Shown here: piece by piece, positions 43,917 to 51,781 of the stretch | Layout of the letters: each line of letters begins with the position of its first letter | How positions within the stretch are numbered: position 1 is the first letter of the stretch | Source of the DNA: Bryobacteraceae bacterium | Lineage (GTDB): Bacteria > Acidobacteriota > Terriglobia > Bryobacterales > Bryobacteraceae | Direction of reading: 5' to 3' | DNA: 64,000 nucleotides | Assembly (NCBI GenBank): GCA_019748195.1 | Contig: JAIEPW010000005.1 | Coordinates: forward strand, 1 to 64,000 | Notes under the pieces: generated by a model | What the model was told of the DNA's origin: nothing | Database searches by the model: none | What the model saw: only the letters and a program-made list of their open reading frames with translations | Position numbers and translations under genes: made by a program

Positions 43917-44735
43917 TCACTTCACCGGCTCGTACTCCACACGGCTGCTGACGTCCGCGACGCGAAAATCCGAGTTCACCAGCGAGAGCGTCAGAGTCCG
44001 CTTGTAGAAGAACAGGATGGACACGTCGATTTCGCTTCCATACGAGACGGGGAACCAGACATTCTCCGCAACCCGTTCATAAGTAAGCCCAAATCCGAGC
44101 TGCCGGAAGTCGGTTCCGAGCATCGTGCGCACCACCAGCGGGATCTTCCGGGAGAGTTTGGTGGAGACGAATGCGGGCTGGTATTCGGCGGCGTCCACCA
44201 GCAGTTCGCCGCTCCATCCAAACTCGCTTTTGTCCTTGGGGCTGAACGCGATCCGGTGGGATTTGCGCCCTCGGAACATCTCCGTTCCCAGCAACCGGAA
44301 ATCGTACTGCCATTGTTCTCTCGAGGCGAACGGGAACAGGTCCATGCTGATGCCGTCCCGCGACTCGCTGTCGTTGGCCAGATCATCGGCCAGTTCGCGC
44401 ATCAGGTCCCCGTCGACGTCCGTGTCCTTGTACTGAAACCCCGGCTTGTCGTACGGATAAGTCCTGCCGTTGTTTGCGTATTCACCGGTAAAGCTCACCA
44501 GCTCCTTGCGATACCCGGAGGCGCTCGGCAGCACCGTGTAAACCCGCTTCTCCTGCCGCGCGAGCTTCTTGTTGCCACGCAGCATCTTCAAATCGAACTT
44601 CTGCTGATAGGTGTACCGCCCCCGCTCCTCCTGGAACCGGTCCTGGTTGCGACCCACCTTCTTCATGATCTCGCCCACGGTTTCGGGAGCGGCGGCATCC
44701 GCCGAGAGCACGGTCGCCAGCAGCAGGGCGATCAC
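43917..44735 (-). CDS. Exported LolA/outer-membrane-lipoprotein-sorting-like protein
   Basis: A 272-aa exported protein with a short signal peptide (IALLLATVLSADAAA). The body starts with a helical ETVGEIMKKVGRNQDRFQEE segment and continues as a beta-rich half-barrel (YTYQQKFDLKML, RKSHRIAFSPKDKSEFGW, GELLVDAAEYQPAFVSTKL), similar to LolA/LolB-like and DUF4292-type lipid-handling folds. The exact family is not certain. The GTG start overlaps the stop of the DUF4252 gene (GTGA). It is the last of four genes led by an ECF sigma factor, so probably part of that regulon. Confidence 0.6.
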   Translation of the reverse strand: MIALLLATVLSADAAAPETVGEIMKKVGRNQDRFQEERGRYTYQQKFDLKMLRGNKKLARQEKRVYTVLPSASGYRKELVSFTGEYANNGRTYPYDKPGFQYKDTDVDGDLMRELADDLANDSESRDGISMDLFPFASREQWQYDFRLLGTEMFRGRKSHRIAFSPKDKSEFGWSGELLVDAAEYQPAFVSTKLSRKIPLVVRTMLGTDFRQLGFGLTYERVAENVWFPVSYGSEIDVSILFFYKRTLTLSLVNSDFRVADVSSRVEYEPVK

Positions 44736-45280
44736 AGCTCCTCCTCATCGTCGTTCTTCTTGTTGGGGCTGCGCTTGATCTGAATCTCCGGGATCCCCAG
44801 CCGGCCGCCCAGCTTCTCCAACTGCTCCGGGGTGATGCTGCCCTCGATGCTGATCACCGTCAGTTCATTGGGGGCGGTGTTCACCAGAACCAGACCCCCG
44901 AGCTTACCCGCCTCATTCTTGATGAACACGGACTTGCGCTCCTTGCCGCCGCGTTCCTTCAACTCCACCACCTGCGACCACGCCGGCGTCTTCAACTGCT
45001 GGTATATGCGGTCCACGTCGGCCAGCGTGTACTCGCCTTCCCTGCTGAACTGGAAACTGCGCACATAAATGGCCTTTAAACCCCCCAAAATGCCCTTTAA
45101 CTCGCGCAATTCGGGGTCGGATTGCGGGAAGAAGGACGATCCCAGGCGAATCAGGCCTTCGTCCAGCGTGATGTTGATGCTCTCATCGGTCTTGTCCACC
45201 AGCCGGTCCAAGTGCTTCAAATCGAGGCCTTGGCCGCTTGCCGCGATCGCAACTAAGCCTAGTGTAATCAGTAGTTTCAT
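44732..45280 (-). CDS. DUF4252 exported protein
   Basis: A 182-aa exported protein with a signal peptide ending ASGQG and the DUF4252 layout: LDRLVDKTDESINITLDEGL, then KGILGGLKAIYVRSFQF and KSVFIKNEAGKLGGLVLVN, ending in an acidic low-complexity tail (KKNDDEEEL). DUF4252 proteins often sit beside sigma/anti-sigma genes; function unknown. It starts 4 bases after the anti-sigma-like gene and overlaps the next gene by 4, so it is firmly in the operon. Confidence 0.82.
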   Translation of the reverse strand: MKLLITLGLVAIAASGQGLDLKHLDRLVDKTDESINITLDEGLIRLGSSFFPQSDPELRELKGILGGLKAIYVRSFQFSREGEYTLADVDRIYQQLKTPAWSQVVELKERGGKERKSVFIKNEAGKLGGLVLVNTAPNELTVISIEGSITPEQLEKLGGRLGIPEIQIKRSPNKKNDDEEEL

Positions 45281-45284
45281 GTAG

Positions 45285-45596
45285 CTATTCCTGTGCTCTC
45301 TCGTTCACCTGCTGGCGTACTGCGTCCAACTGGGCGCCGGTCAGCCGCAGAGCGATCAGAAGCTGATCCCGCGCGTTTTCCGCGCGTTCCGCCTGCCGCT
45401 TCTGGTAATAGCGTTCGCCGCCGGCGGCTCCAATGATCACCAGGCATGCGGCCGCCGCCCAGCGGGTCCAGTGCGGCCGGGGCTTCATCACCGTGACTTT
45501 GTCGCGCGCCGCCCGGGCGGCCACCCGCTCGGCGAAGCCCTCGGGCGGCTCCACACGCCGCAGCGCATTCGACAGTTCTTTCTCGAAGTCGTTCAT
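45285..45596 (-). CDS. Small membrane anti-sigma-like protein
   Basis: A 103-aa protein with a cytosolic N-terminus (MNDFEKELSNALRRVEPPEG, a common start of short anti-sigma proteins), one membrane helix (about 47-61, WAAAACLVIIGAAGG) and a charged helical C-terminus on the other side. It lacks a zinc-binding HxxxCxxC anti-sigma domain, so its action as anti-sigma factor is inferred from position: its ATG overlaps the sigma-factor stop by 4 bases (ATGA). Confidence 0.7.
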   Translation of the reverse strand: MNDFEKELSNALRRVEPPEGFAERVAARAARDKVTVMKPRPHWTRWAAAACLVIIGAAGGERYYQKRQAERAENARDQLLIALRLTGAQLDAVRQQVNERAQE

Positions 45597-46186
45597 ACTA
45601 AGCCTTTTTTCGACACCCGCTCCATCTTTCCGCGGAGCAATTCCAAGCCCCGGTGCAGGGTGCTCTTCACGGTTCCCACCGGGACCTGCAGCGTCTCGGC
45701 GATCTCGGAAGGCTCCATCTCCTCCTGATACCGGAGAACGATCATCATTCGCACCCGCTCCGGCAGACCCGCCACCAACTGCCGCAACTGGCGGCTCATC
45801 AGCGGATCACTGAAGCGCCCGGGCACCGACGGCTCCGGAGCGTCTTCCAGGCCGACTCTGGGCCGGATCCGCGCCTTGCGCACATGGTCGATACACTTCC
45901 GCGAAGTCACCCGGCGGAGCCAGAAATTCAGATGCGCCGGCGATTCGATCGATTTCAGGTTGCGGTGCAGCTCCAGAAACACGTCCTGCGCGATATCCTC
46001 GGCGAGCGTCGCATCGCCGAGGAAATGCAGGGCGATGGAGAACACCATGGACTGATGCTCCCGCACCAGCACGGCAAAAGCCGTGCCGCTGCCGCCGGCC
46101 GCTTCCATGAGCTGTTGCTGATTTGCCGGTTCCGTTGCTAGCTCCAGACCTGCCAGACAACCTCGCTTCCATACCAGGATACGCAC
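45593..46186 (-). CDS. ECF-type RNA polymerase sigma factor
   Basis: A sigma-70 family factor of the extracytoplasmic-function type. Region 2 spans about 38-105 (VREHQSMVFSIALHFLGDAT, EDIAQDVFLELHRNL), region 4 about 130-185 (LPERVRMMIVLRYQEEMEPS, EIAETLQVPVGTVKSTLHRG). The GTG at 46186 gives 197 aa; the N-terminus is uncertain and a start some 20-27 codons later is possible. Followed by an overlapping membrane anti-sigma-like gene, DUF4252 and a LolA-like gene, it probably responds to an envelope signal and controls its own operon. Confidence 0.9.
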   Translation of the reverse strand: MRILVWKRGCLAGLELATEPANQQQLMEAAGGSGTAFAVLVREHQSMVFSIALHFLGDATLAEDIAQDVFLELHRNLKSIESPAHLNFWLRRVTSRKCIDHVRKARIRPRVGLEDAPEPSVPGRFSDPLMSRQLRQLVAGLPERVRMMIVLRYQEEMEPSEIAETLQVPVGTVKSTLHRGLELLRGKMERVSKKGLV

Positions 46187-46250
46187 CAGCGTGGACCGGG
46201 ATGGCAGAAAAATCCGCGTTACGAATCAGGAAGTTCAGTGCGAGAATGAC

Positions 46251-46673
46251 ATGGTGGCGGAGATGAACAGCGGCTTGATCGAAATTCCCGTGTTGCGCCA
46301 GGTGGAGGCCCTGATCGGCACGCTGACGCCGGTGGAGCGGAATTGGGCCGTGCAGCAGGGGCGAGTGCTTTTGACCTCCGTAACGCCCCTGGACAGCGAC
46401 CTTTGGTACCTGCGCAACTCGATCGCGCCGTTTGTGAAGGAAACCGGGTCGCGTCAGGTTCCCGAGCTGCTGTTCGTGGCGGTGCTGTACGAGGCCATTT
46501 CCAACCCGCGCCTGGGCGGGATTCGCGACCGGCTGGACTCGCTGGGCCGCTACACGCTGGATAATCAGACGCGTTTGCAGCGCCAGGAAGATCGGCGGAA
46601 ACAGATCGCCGGCAAGCTGGCGGATTTCGTGCGCTGGATGGGACAGAAGGGCCGCCTGGCCCAGACCGCGTGA
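46251..46673 (+). CDS. Hypothetical protein of 140 aa
   Basis: No family recognised. The frame from ATG 46251 gives a soluble, mostly helical protein with no signal or membrane segment: IPVLRQVEALIGTLTPVERN, then LDSDLWYLRNSIAPFVKET, LFVAVLYEAISNPRLGGIRD and a basic Arg/Lys/Gln-rich tail. Codon usage is in line with neighbours (G/C at third positions), which supports a real gene. ATG 46263 is another possible start. It is divergent from the sigma operon and converges with the XRE gene, only 6 bases from its stop. Confidence 0.55.
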   Translation: MVAEMNSGLIEIPVLRQVEALIGTLTPVERNWAVQQGRVLLTSVTPLDSDLWYLRNSIAPFVKETGSRQVPELLFVAVLYEAISNPRLGGIRDRLDSLGRYTLDNQTRLQRQEDRRKQIAGKLADFVRWMGQKGRLAQTA

Positions 46674-46679
46674 TGTAGG

Positions 46680-46967
46680 CTACACCAACTCGATGCGCAG
46701 ATGACGGCCCACAGCATGTGCCGCGCGCGTTAGCGTTTGCAGCGTTACCGACGAGTTGCTTGGATCGAGAAGCCTGTCCAGAGCGGCCCGGCTGGTGTTC
46801 ATGCGCCGCGCCATCTCCACCTTGCTGATCTTTTCTTTCTTCATCGCTTGCTGGACCTGCCACGCCAGTGTCTCTTTCAGCGCGACGGCGCGGGTTTCTT
46901 CGAGGATGCCTTCCTCTTTCAGGAAGTCGTTCAGGGACGGGCCGATATGTTTGTTGGGCTTCTTCAT
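46680..46967 (-). CDS. Orphan HTH (XRE-type) antitoxin-like regulator
   Basis: A 95-aa DNA-binding protein. The start is fixed by an excellent GGAGGTGACGAA ribosome site directly before ATG 46967. An N-terminal helical part (LNDFLKEEGILEETRAVALK) precedes a helix-turn-helix, KKEKISKVEMARRMNTSRAA, then LDRLLDPSNSSVTLQTLTRA. This layout is that of HigA-like antitoxins usually found with a RelE/HigB-type toxin, but no toxin frame lies on either side. A weak promoter may sit at 47016-47044 (GTGACC, 17 bases, TTTATA on the minus strand). Confidence 0.82.
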   Translation of the reverse strand: MKKPNKHIGPSLNDFLKEEGILEETRAVALKETLAWQVQQAMKKEKISKVEMARRMNTSRAALDRLLDPSNSSVTLQTLTRAAHAVGRHLRIELV

Positions 46968-47101
46968 TTCGTCACCTCCTTGACTCGTGTGCCCCTTACG
47001 CCGCGGCCTCACGTGTATAAAACGGGGGAGTCGCGGACGGTCACCTTATTTAAGATTGCCCCGCATGCACGCAGGCGCAATTGTCAGGTGGCAAAGGTCA
47101 A

Positions 47102-48229
47102 TCATTCGAACGCGCCTTTCTCGCCGGCGGCGCGCTGGTTAAGCCGATAGCTCGTACTCCGCCCGCCTTCGGGATTTTGAACCAGGACCCCTCTGTCGAT
47201 CAAGGCGAGAATATCGCGATAGGCGGTGTCCTGTGAGCAATTGGCAAGCGTTGCGTACTTCGAGGTGGTGAGCTTGCCCTCGAATCCGTTTAACAAGCGA
47301 TTGATGACGTTCCGCTGACGTTCGTTCAGTTGGACGTTCTTGACGCGCTCCCAGAAGCGCGCCTTGTCGAGCACGACGCGGAGCGTGTGCTGCGCCCCAT
47401 CGATGGCACGCCCAAGGCAGCCAAGAAACCATTCCATCCAGGACGTGATGTCCATCGTCCCTCGTTGTGTCTGTTCCAGAATGTCGTAATAGGCGTTACG
47501 CTCCTGCCGTATCTGCGCCGACATGCTGTAGAACCGTTGTGGGCTGTTCTCCGATCGCGCCAGGGCGAGGTCGGCAATCGCGCGCGCGATACGACCGTTG
47601 CCGTCGTCGAAGGGGTGTATGGTCACGAACCAGAGATGCGCAAGCGCGGCTTTCATCACCGGATCGATCTGCTTGTGGCGCGCAAACCAGTCCAGGAAAG
47701 AGGTCATCTCGTCGGGAAGACGATCTGCATTCGGTGCTTCGTAATGAACGCGCTCTTTACCCATCGGGCCGGAGAGGACCATCATCGGCCCCGCGCTGTC
47801 GTCGCGCCAACCCCCGGTCTTGATTCTGGTCATGCCGCTACGGCCAGCGGGGAACAGCGACGCATGCCATGCGAATAGGCGGTCTGAAGTGAGAGGCTGA
47901 TTGAAGTTGCGGGTGGCGTCCAGCATCATCTCGACCACCCCTTCGACGTTCCGGTCGGCGGGCGTGAGGGCGCCGATGTCCATCCCCAAGCGCCGGGCGA
48001 TGGACGAACGGACCTGCCCGGCATCGAGATTTTCACCCTCGATCTCGCTGCTCTTGAGAACATCCGCCGTCAGCGTTTGCAGGTCGGCCTCCTGCCGCAA
48101 ATGGAAACCGAGCCCTTCCATGCGCCCGATCAGGCGGCCCTGCCGGTGACGCGCCGAAGCGAGAGGCTCCGCGATTCGCTTTGCACTCCAACGGAATCGG
48201 GGCCAATCCTTGAGCAGGTGGATATACAT
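47102..48229 (-). CDS. Fic-domain protein with N-terminal auto-inhibitory motif
   Basis: A 375-aa Fic protein, expected to transfer AMP (or another nucleotide part) to a target protein. The catalytic motif is HPFDDGNGRIAR with H205, D208/D209, N211 and R213, matching HxFx(D/E)GNGRxxR. The inhibitory helix motif SxxxEG is present upstream as S60-S-E-I-E64-G65, so it is a class II, self-inhibited Fic. A DUF4172-like N-terminal domain precedes it, and the C-terminal winged helix (about 310-365, KLTTSKYATLANCSQDTAYR) may bind DNA. Single-gene, next to antitoxin-like genes. Confidence 0.92.
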   Translation of the reverse strand: MYIHLLKDWPRFRWSAKRIAEPLASARHRQGRLIGRMEGLGFHLRQEADLQTLTADVLKSSEIEGENLDAGQVRSSIARRLGMDIGALTPADRNVEGVVEMMLDATRNFNQPLTSDRLFAWHASLFPAGRSGMTRIKTGGWRDDSAGPMMVLSGPMGKERVHYEAPNADRLPDEMTSFLDWFARHKQIDPVMKAALAHLWFVTIHPFDDGNGRIARAIADLALARSENSPQRFYSMSAQIRQERNAYYDILEQTQRGTMDITSWMEWFLGCLGRAIDGAQHTLRVVLDKARFWERVKNVQLNERQRNVINRLLNGFEGKLTTSKYATLANCSQDTAYRDILALIDRGVLVQNPEGGRSTSYRLNQRAAGEKGAFE

Positions 48230-48505
48230 TCTCCGCGCCTCCTGCGGATAATATAACCTGCAGTGTTCGCGTGGGCAAGGCTTTCTCCGCTCGCGATGCG
48301 GAGAATCGGCGCGCTAATCTCCGCAAGTCCGCGAATCGCGCGACCAGCCTTCCGCCACGACCGCCTCCGGGCCTCGATCTGGAAGTTTCCTCAATCCCCC
48401 TCCGGCCACTCTTCACCGCCCAGCGCCCGCCATTGCCCCTTGATGGCAGGGTGGGGAAGGCTAGGGATCAGAAACGCCAGGCGTCCCCAAAACGAGGTTG
48501 ACAGT

Positions 48506-48733
48506 ATGAAGCTACCGGAACGCATCACGGCAAAAGCCGAGGTCATGATGGGCGAGCCCTGCATCCGGGGAACGCGGATTCCGGTGTACATCCTGCTTCA
48601 AAAAATAGGGGCGGGTGAGAGCTTTGAGGACCTGCTGGCCGCCTATCCTTCGCTTCAGGCCGAGGACCTCCGGGCGTGTCTGGAATATGCAGCGGCGCTG
48701 GCGGGTGAAGAAATCGTGTTAACCGAAGCGTGA
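48506..48733 (+). CDS. DUF433 antitoxin (VapB45-like)
   Basis: A 75-aa winged-helix-type DUF433 protein: ITAKAEVMMGEPCIRGTRIP (the family's G-x-P-x-I-x-G-T-R-I-P motif), VYILLQKIGAGESFEDLLAA and YPSLQAEDLRACLEYAAAL. DUF433 proteins are antitoxins normally followed, with an overlap, by a DUF5615 PIN-like toxin. Here the stop overlaps a GTG (GTGA) that opens exactly such a toxin, but the toxin is cut off after about 16 codons. Confidence 0.9.
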   Translation: MKLPERITAKAEVMMGEPCIRGTRIPVYILLQKIGAGESFEDLLAAYPSLQAEDLRACLEYAAALAGEEIVLTEA

Positions 48734-48777
48734 AGCTCCTTCTGGACGACAACCTCTCGACGCGACATGCGGCGCGG
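48730..48777 (+). pseudogene. Truncated DUF5615 (PIN-like) toxin
   Basis: From GTG 48730 the frame reads KLLLDDNLSTRHAAR, the hallmark N-terminus of DUF5615 toxins (K-x-L-L-D-E-N-L-S), with the first acidic residues of the PIN-like site. After about 16 codons the likeness stops: the next residues are Arg/Ala-rich, the frame then runs antisense through the 3' end of the neighbouring gene and ends at 48903. The usual 110-120 aa are lost, including the remaining acidic residues, so the toxin must be dead. Confidence 0.75.
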
Positions 48778-48821
48778 CGACGCGCCGCCCGACGACTCTG
48801 TTTAGCTTTCGGAGCCGCGGG

Positions 48822-50456
48822 TCACGGCGCTAAATGCGGCCGCAACTCGACAGTCCGGAACATTCGCGCGTCCAGCTTGACCTTCTCCGAATTCGCGATG
48901 TGATTCTGGATCAGCTCGAAGCTCTCCACTTCCTTGTCTGGCACCCCCACCAGAGCCAGCAGCCGGTAGTTGCCCGGCGGCACATTTGAGAAGCGGAAAC
49001 TGCCGCGCTCGTCCGTCCGACCAATTTCAATTCCGGCGAATCGCCCGCGCACCAAAGGGTCCGGCACCAGAAACACCCTCGCGCCCGGTACGGGACGGTC
49101 CTCCGGCGGCTGCTTCACCACGCCGCTTACCGCTGCCGCATCGCCCCTTAAGCGGACCGTCAGCACACCGGGACCCGCGACCTCGAACGGACCATTCGTC
49201 ACATCAAGTCCGTCGAACGTAGCACTCGCCAAGTGGTAGCCCGCGGGCCGGCCCACCCAACGAATGCGAAATCGCCCGCGGAACAAACGGACGGGACGGC
49301 AATCCGCCAAAGACAGATGGGCATCCCGCTCTTCGCCATACCAGCCGTTGCGATCCATCGGCTCGAAAACAATGATGCCCAATCCTTCCGGCGTGCGACT
49401 TCCCTCCTGAACCACCACACGCGTCTCCACCTGCAGCAGAGGCTCGAGCGCGAGAGCGGGAATCTCCACGTCGCGCTTGGTAACTTCTACAATCGCGTTC
49501 CCCAACCGGAACGGGCTGCCCGGATTTCGCACATAAGCGACGATCCGATATCGTCCGGGGCCAACCCCGCACAACGCGAACCGCTCCCCTACAGCGATCG
49601 ATCCGCCCCCCACGTTATTGCCGATCATGGGCCCGCCGAGCTCCCATACGCGTTCGAAATCAACCGATGCCATTCCCCCCGGCGGCGGAGCCGTTACCTC
49701 GCCGCGCACGCAGAAACGAGGTCCTTCCCGAACGCGCAGGTCGATACCCTCGCGATGTTCCGAGGCATTCAAATGCAAGGGAGCGGCATCGCGGAGTTCG
49801 CGGCCGGTGGGCCAGAAGGACGGCGCGAGCGGGCGCACCGCGGATGTTTCCGCGGGGGGCGCCGCCGCGGGCGCCAGGCGTTTGCGGTACTCACCGGTGC
49901 CCACGTAGTAAATCGCCTTGCCGAGGCCCTCGATCGTGTAGTTGCCGCCGGAATCCGTAGAGGCGTGGCCCTGGATCATGTACGCGGCCGAGCCGTTGGA
50001 GAACCAGCGGTCCCAGGCGAGCACGCGGAGATTCGGCACCGGCTTGCCCTCCTCGTCCACCACTCGCCCGGAGATTTTGGATTCCGGGGTGAGCACAAGC
50101 TCCATTACTGCGGGTTCGTCCCCCTTCCGGACGCGCACTTCCTTGCGCATTCCAAGGCCTGCGCGGCGGTAGCCCGGCTTGTTGGCGAGAATCGAGTAGC
50201 GGCCTTCTTCGGCCAGCGGGATCGCGAAGCTGCCATCTTCGGCGGTGGTGACGGAGGCGACCGGAGGCTCGAGGCCGAGGACGGCGGGACCTTGGGAGGG
50301 CAATTTTGTCGCAGTAACGTTCGCGCCGGAGACCGGTTTTTTCGAGACGGAATCCACCACGTGCCCGCGGATGGGGAACGCGGGGATAAATTGTGCTGCG
50401 AGAAACCCCGGACACGCGCAGATTGCCAGCACCCGCAGACACAACAACCGGATCAT
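48822..50456 (-). CDS. Exported carboxypeptidase-regulatory-like domain protein
   Basis: A 544-aa exported protein. Signal peptide (MIRLLCLRVLAICACPGFLA), then at least three CarboxypepD_reg/CNA-B-like beta-sandwich units: IRGHVVDSVSKKPVSGANVT (about 28-115), KISGRVVDEEGKPVPNLRVL (about 125-190), and a last unit with SGVVKQPPEDRPVPGARVFL and GSFRFSNVPPGNYRLLALVG. No catalytic domain is visible, so a binding or structural role at the cell surface is likely. ATG 50456 overlaps the TGA of the thioredoxin-rhodanese gene (ATGA), which decides the start and ties it to that operon. Its GC is nearer the genome norm than that of the genes upstream. Confidence 0.8.
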   Translation of the reverse strand: MIRLLCLRVLAICACPGFLAAQFIPAFPIRGHVVDSVSKKPVSGANVTATKLPSQGPAVLGLEPPVASVTTAEDGSFAIPLAEEGRYSILANKPGYRRAGLGMRKEVRVRKGDEPAVMELVLTPESKISGRVVDEEGKPVPNLRVLAWDRWFSNGSAAYMIQGHASTDSGGNYTIEGLGKAIYYVGTGEYRKRLAPAAAPPAETSAVRPLAPSFWPTGRELRDAAPLHLNASEHREGIDLRVREGPRFCVRGEVTAPPPGGMASVDFERVWELGGPMIGNNVGGGSIAVGERFALCGVGPGRYRIVAYVRNPGSPFRLGNAIVEVTKRDVEIPALALEPLLQVETRVVVQEGSRTPEGLGIIVFEPMDRNGWYGEERDAHLSLADCRPVRLFRGRFRIRWVGRPAGYHLASATFDGLDVTNGPFEVAGPGVLTVRLRGDAAAVSGVVKQPPEDRPVPGARVFLVPDPLVRGRFAGIEIGRTDERGSFRFSNVPPGNYRLLALVGVPDKEVESFELIQNHIANSEKVKLDARMFRTVELRPHLAP

Positions 50457-51325
50457 TGCGTTTTCTTCTCGCATGATTGAAATGTTGAGCCTGCCCCTAT
50501 GGTCGCCACCTCTAGTCCATGCGCCACCAGTTTGCCGGCCGCGCTCCCACAGAGGCTGCCCGGAATTCTTCTGCAGTCCACAAATTGGAGGGTCGTTCGG
50601 TCAAGTTCAGAGGCGGCGCGGAACGTAATCTCATCTAATGGCATAACGAGAGCCTGAGAAGTTTCATCCACATCCTCACGTTCTCGCGGATCGATCAAGT
50701 TCACTTTCTGAGACGCTCGAAGCTTCTGATACTCCTGCCAGGAATAATCTCGTACCGCACCCGGAAGCGAAACGGCCGCAGCCGCCACTACGCGCCCGTC
50801 CACGACCCACCGCCGAACCACTTCTTCGACATTTTCAGGAAGCCTCCCAACCCACAAGGCCGTCGTCTTGCCGTTGTGGTCGAGCGCAGCGAGCGTTGGG
50901 GTTGCGCCGGGTGACACACTGAGCCCGCCCCATTCTCTCACCACCCCCGCGTCAACTTCGAGAAGCTGCGAAACTTTAGCGATCTGTCCTGTAGTCGGTA
51001 CGAATACTTTGGTCGGCACTTTTGCAGCCTGCGCCAGCTTCACCAGCGTTCGATGAAACTCTGCACTCGCCATGCAATAACGGCAATCGATGGAAAAAAA
51101 GATCGCCAAAGTTCTCGGAGATGGTCCAACGTCATCTCTATTCGAGGCTAAGACGTTCGAGCCGACGGCGATCCGAGGCTTACTCGACTTCGCAATATCG
51201 ACTCGGTTTGGTGAGGGTCGCATGTAGGTTGTGATTCCAAGGACCACCAACGTCGCACATGCTACGATGACAGCTTCGCGACACACCACAAAAGACCACC
51301 TTCTTACTGCTGCGGTCAGTTTCAT
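50453..51325 (-). CDS. Membrane-anchored thioredoxin-like / rhodanese-like fusion
   Basis: A 290-aa protein with one N-terminal membrane helix (about 17-35) and two soluble domains probably facing the periplasm. Residues about 65-185 are thioredoxin-like: LAIFFSIDCRYCMASAEFH holds a C81-R-Y-C84 active site and ATPTL (P143) is the expected cis-Pro loop. Residues about 195-285 look like a rhodanese: KVNLIDPRERED, then FVDCRR with C251 at the catalytic-loop position and GLEVATIGAG at the end. Together this suggests thiol-disulfide or sulfur transfer outside the cytoplasm. ATG 51325 is preceded by GGGAGGCG. The domain order is one I do not recognise as a named family. Confidence 0.7.
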   Translation of the reverse strand: MKLTAAVRRWSFVVCREAVIVACATLVVLGITTYMRPSPNRVDIAKSSKPRIAVGSNVLASNRDDVGPSPRTLAIFFSIDCRYCMASAEFHRTLVKLAQAAKVPTKVFVPTTGQIAKVSQLLEVDAGVVREWGGLSVSPGATPTLAALDHNGKTTALWVGRLPENVEEVVRRWVVDGRVVAAAAVSLPGAVRDYSWQEYQKLRASQKVNLIDPREREDVDETSQALVMPLDEITFRAASELDRTTLQFVDCRRIPGSLCGSAAGKLVAHGLEVATIGAGSTFQSCEKKTQ

Positions 51326-51358
51326 TGGGCGCCTCCCATGGCGAGCTTACGATGGTAT

Positions 51359-51745
51359 TTACTTAACTAGATCTCTAACTTGTGGACCCAGTTGTCCCAT
51401 CTCGTATGACAAAAGCACTTTTCCCTTGTACGGTCGCGCTTCGCTATTTTCGATGCCGAGAGGCCGGAACCTCCAGGTTGTGATCATCGCTTTGGCTGAA
51501 TTCGAGATATAAATGTCTGGCGATTGCAAAATCTCAACAACACGAACTTCGCCGGAACTCCCGACTGTGATCCGCGCCACGAACGTGCCAACGACCTTCG
51601 CCGCCGCCGACTGTGACGGGTATTCTGGGAGAGGGCAGTTTATGCACTGCCCTCGGAACACTTTCGTCCCCACTCTCACAGTTGCGAGCTCAGAGATCGA
51701 TAGTTGAGCTAAGCTGAATGCGAGGCACATATAGCGGACGAGCAT
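51359..51745 (-). CDS. Small exported TonB-C-terminal-domain protein with CxxC
   Basis: A 128-aa exported protein, start fixed by GGGGGAGA 7-8 bases before ATG 51745. After a signal peptide (1-16) comes FRGQCINCPLPEYPSQSAAA, i.e. a C34xxC37 pair just before a TonB-C-like fold: VVGTFVARITVGSSGEVRVV, then AKAMITTWRFRP. Stand-alone TonB-C proteins of this kind are frequent in Acidobacteriota, but the CxxC ahead of the domain is unusual in my experience. It lacks the N-terminal helix and Pro-rich span of a real energy-transducing TonB, so it does not energise receptors. Base composition of 51361-51600 is 121 G+C of 240 by hand count (about 50%). Confidence 0.7.
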   Translation of the reverse strand: MLVRYMCLAFSLAQLSISELATVRVGTKVFRGQCINCPLPEYPSQSAAAKVVGTFVARITVGSSGEVRVVEILQSPDIYISNSAKAMITTWRFRPLGIENSEARPYKGKVLLSYEMGQLGPQVRDLVK

Positions 51746-51781
51746 ATAAAGTCTCCCCCTGCAACCCGGTTTCCTCCCAGC

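Noticed and set aside
48230-48505. Small gene between Fic and the DUF433 antitoxin
   Set aside because: Short frames exist, but none has a ribosome site or recognisable protein; the 276 bases are best seen as promoter region.
48730-48903. Intact 57-aa gene after the DUF433 antitoxin
   Set aside because: Only the first 16 codons resemble DUF5615; the rest is antisense to the neighbouring gene, so it is read as a truncated toxin.
51359-51745. Energy-transducing TonB for the receptors in the window
   Set aside because: It has a cleavable signal and no membrane anchor or Pro-rich spacer, and lies 14 kb or more away from both receptor genes.
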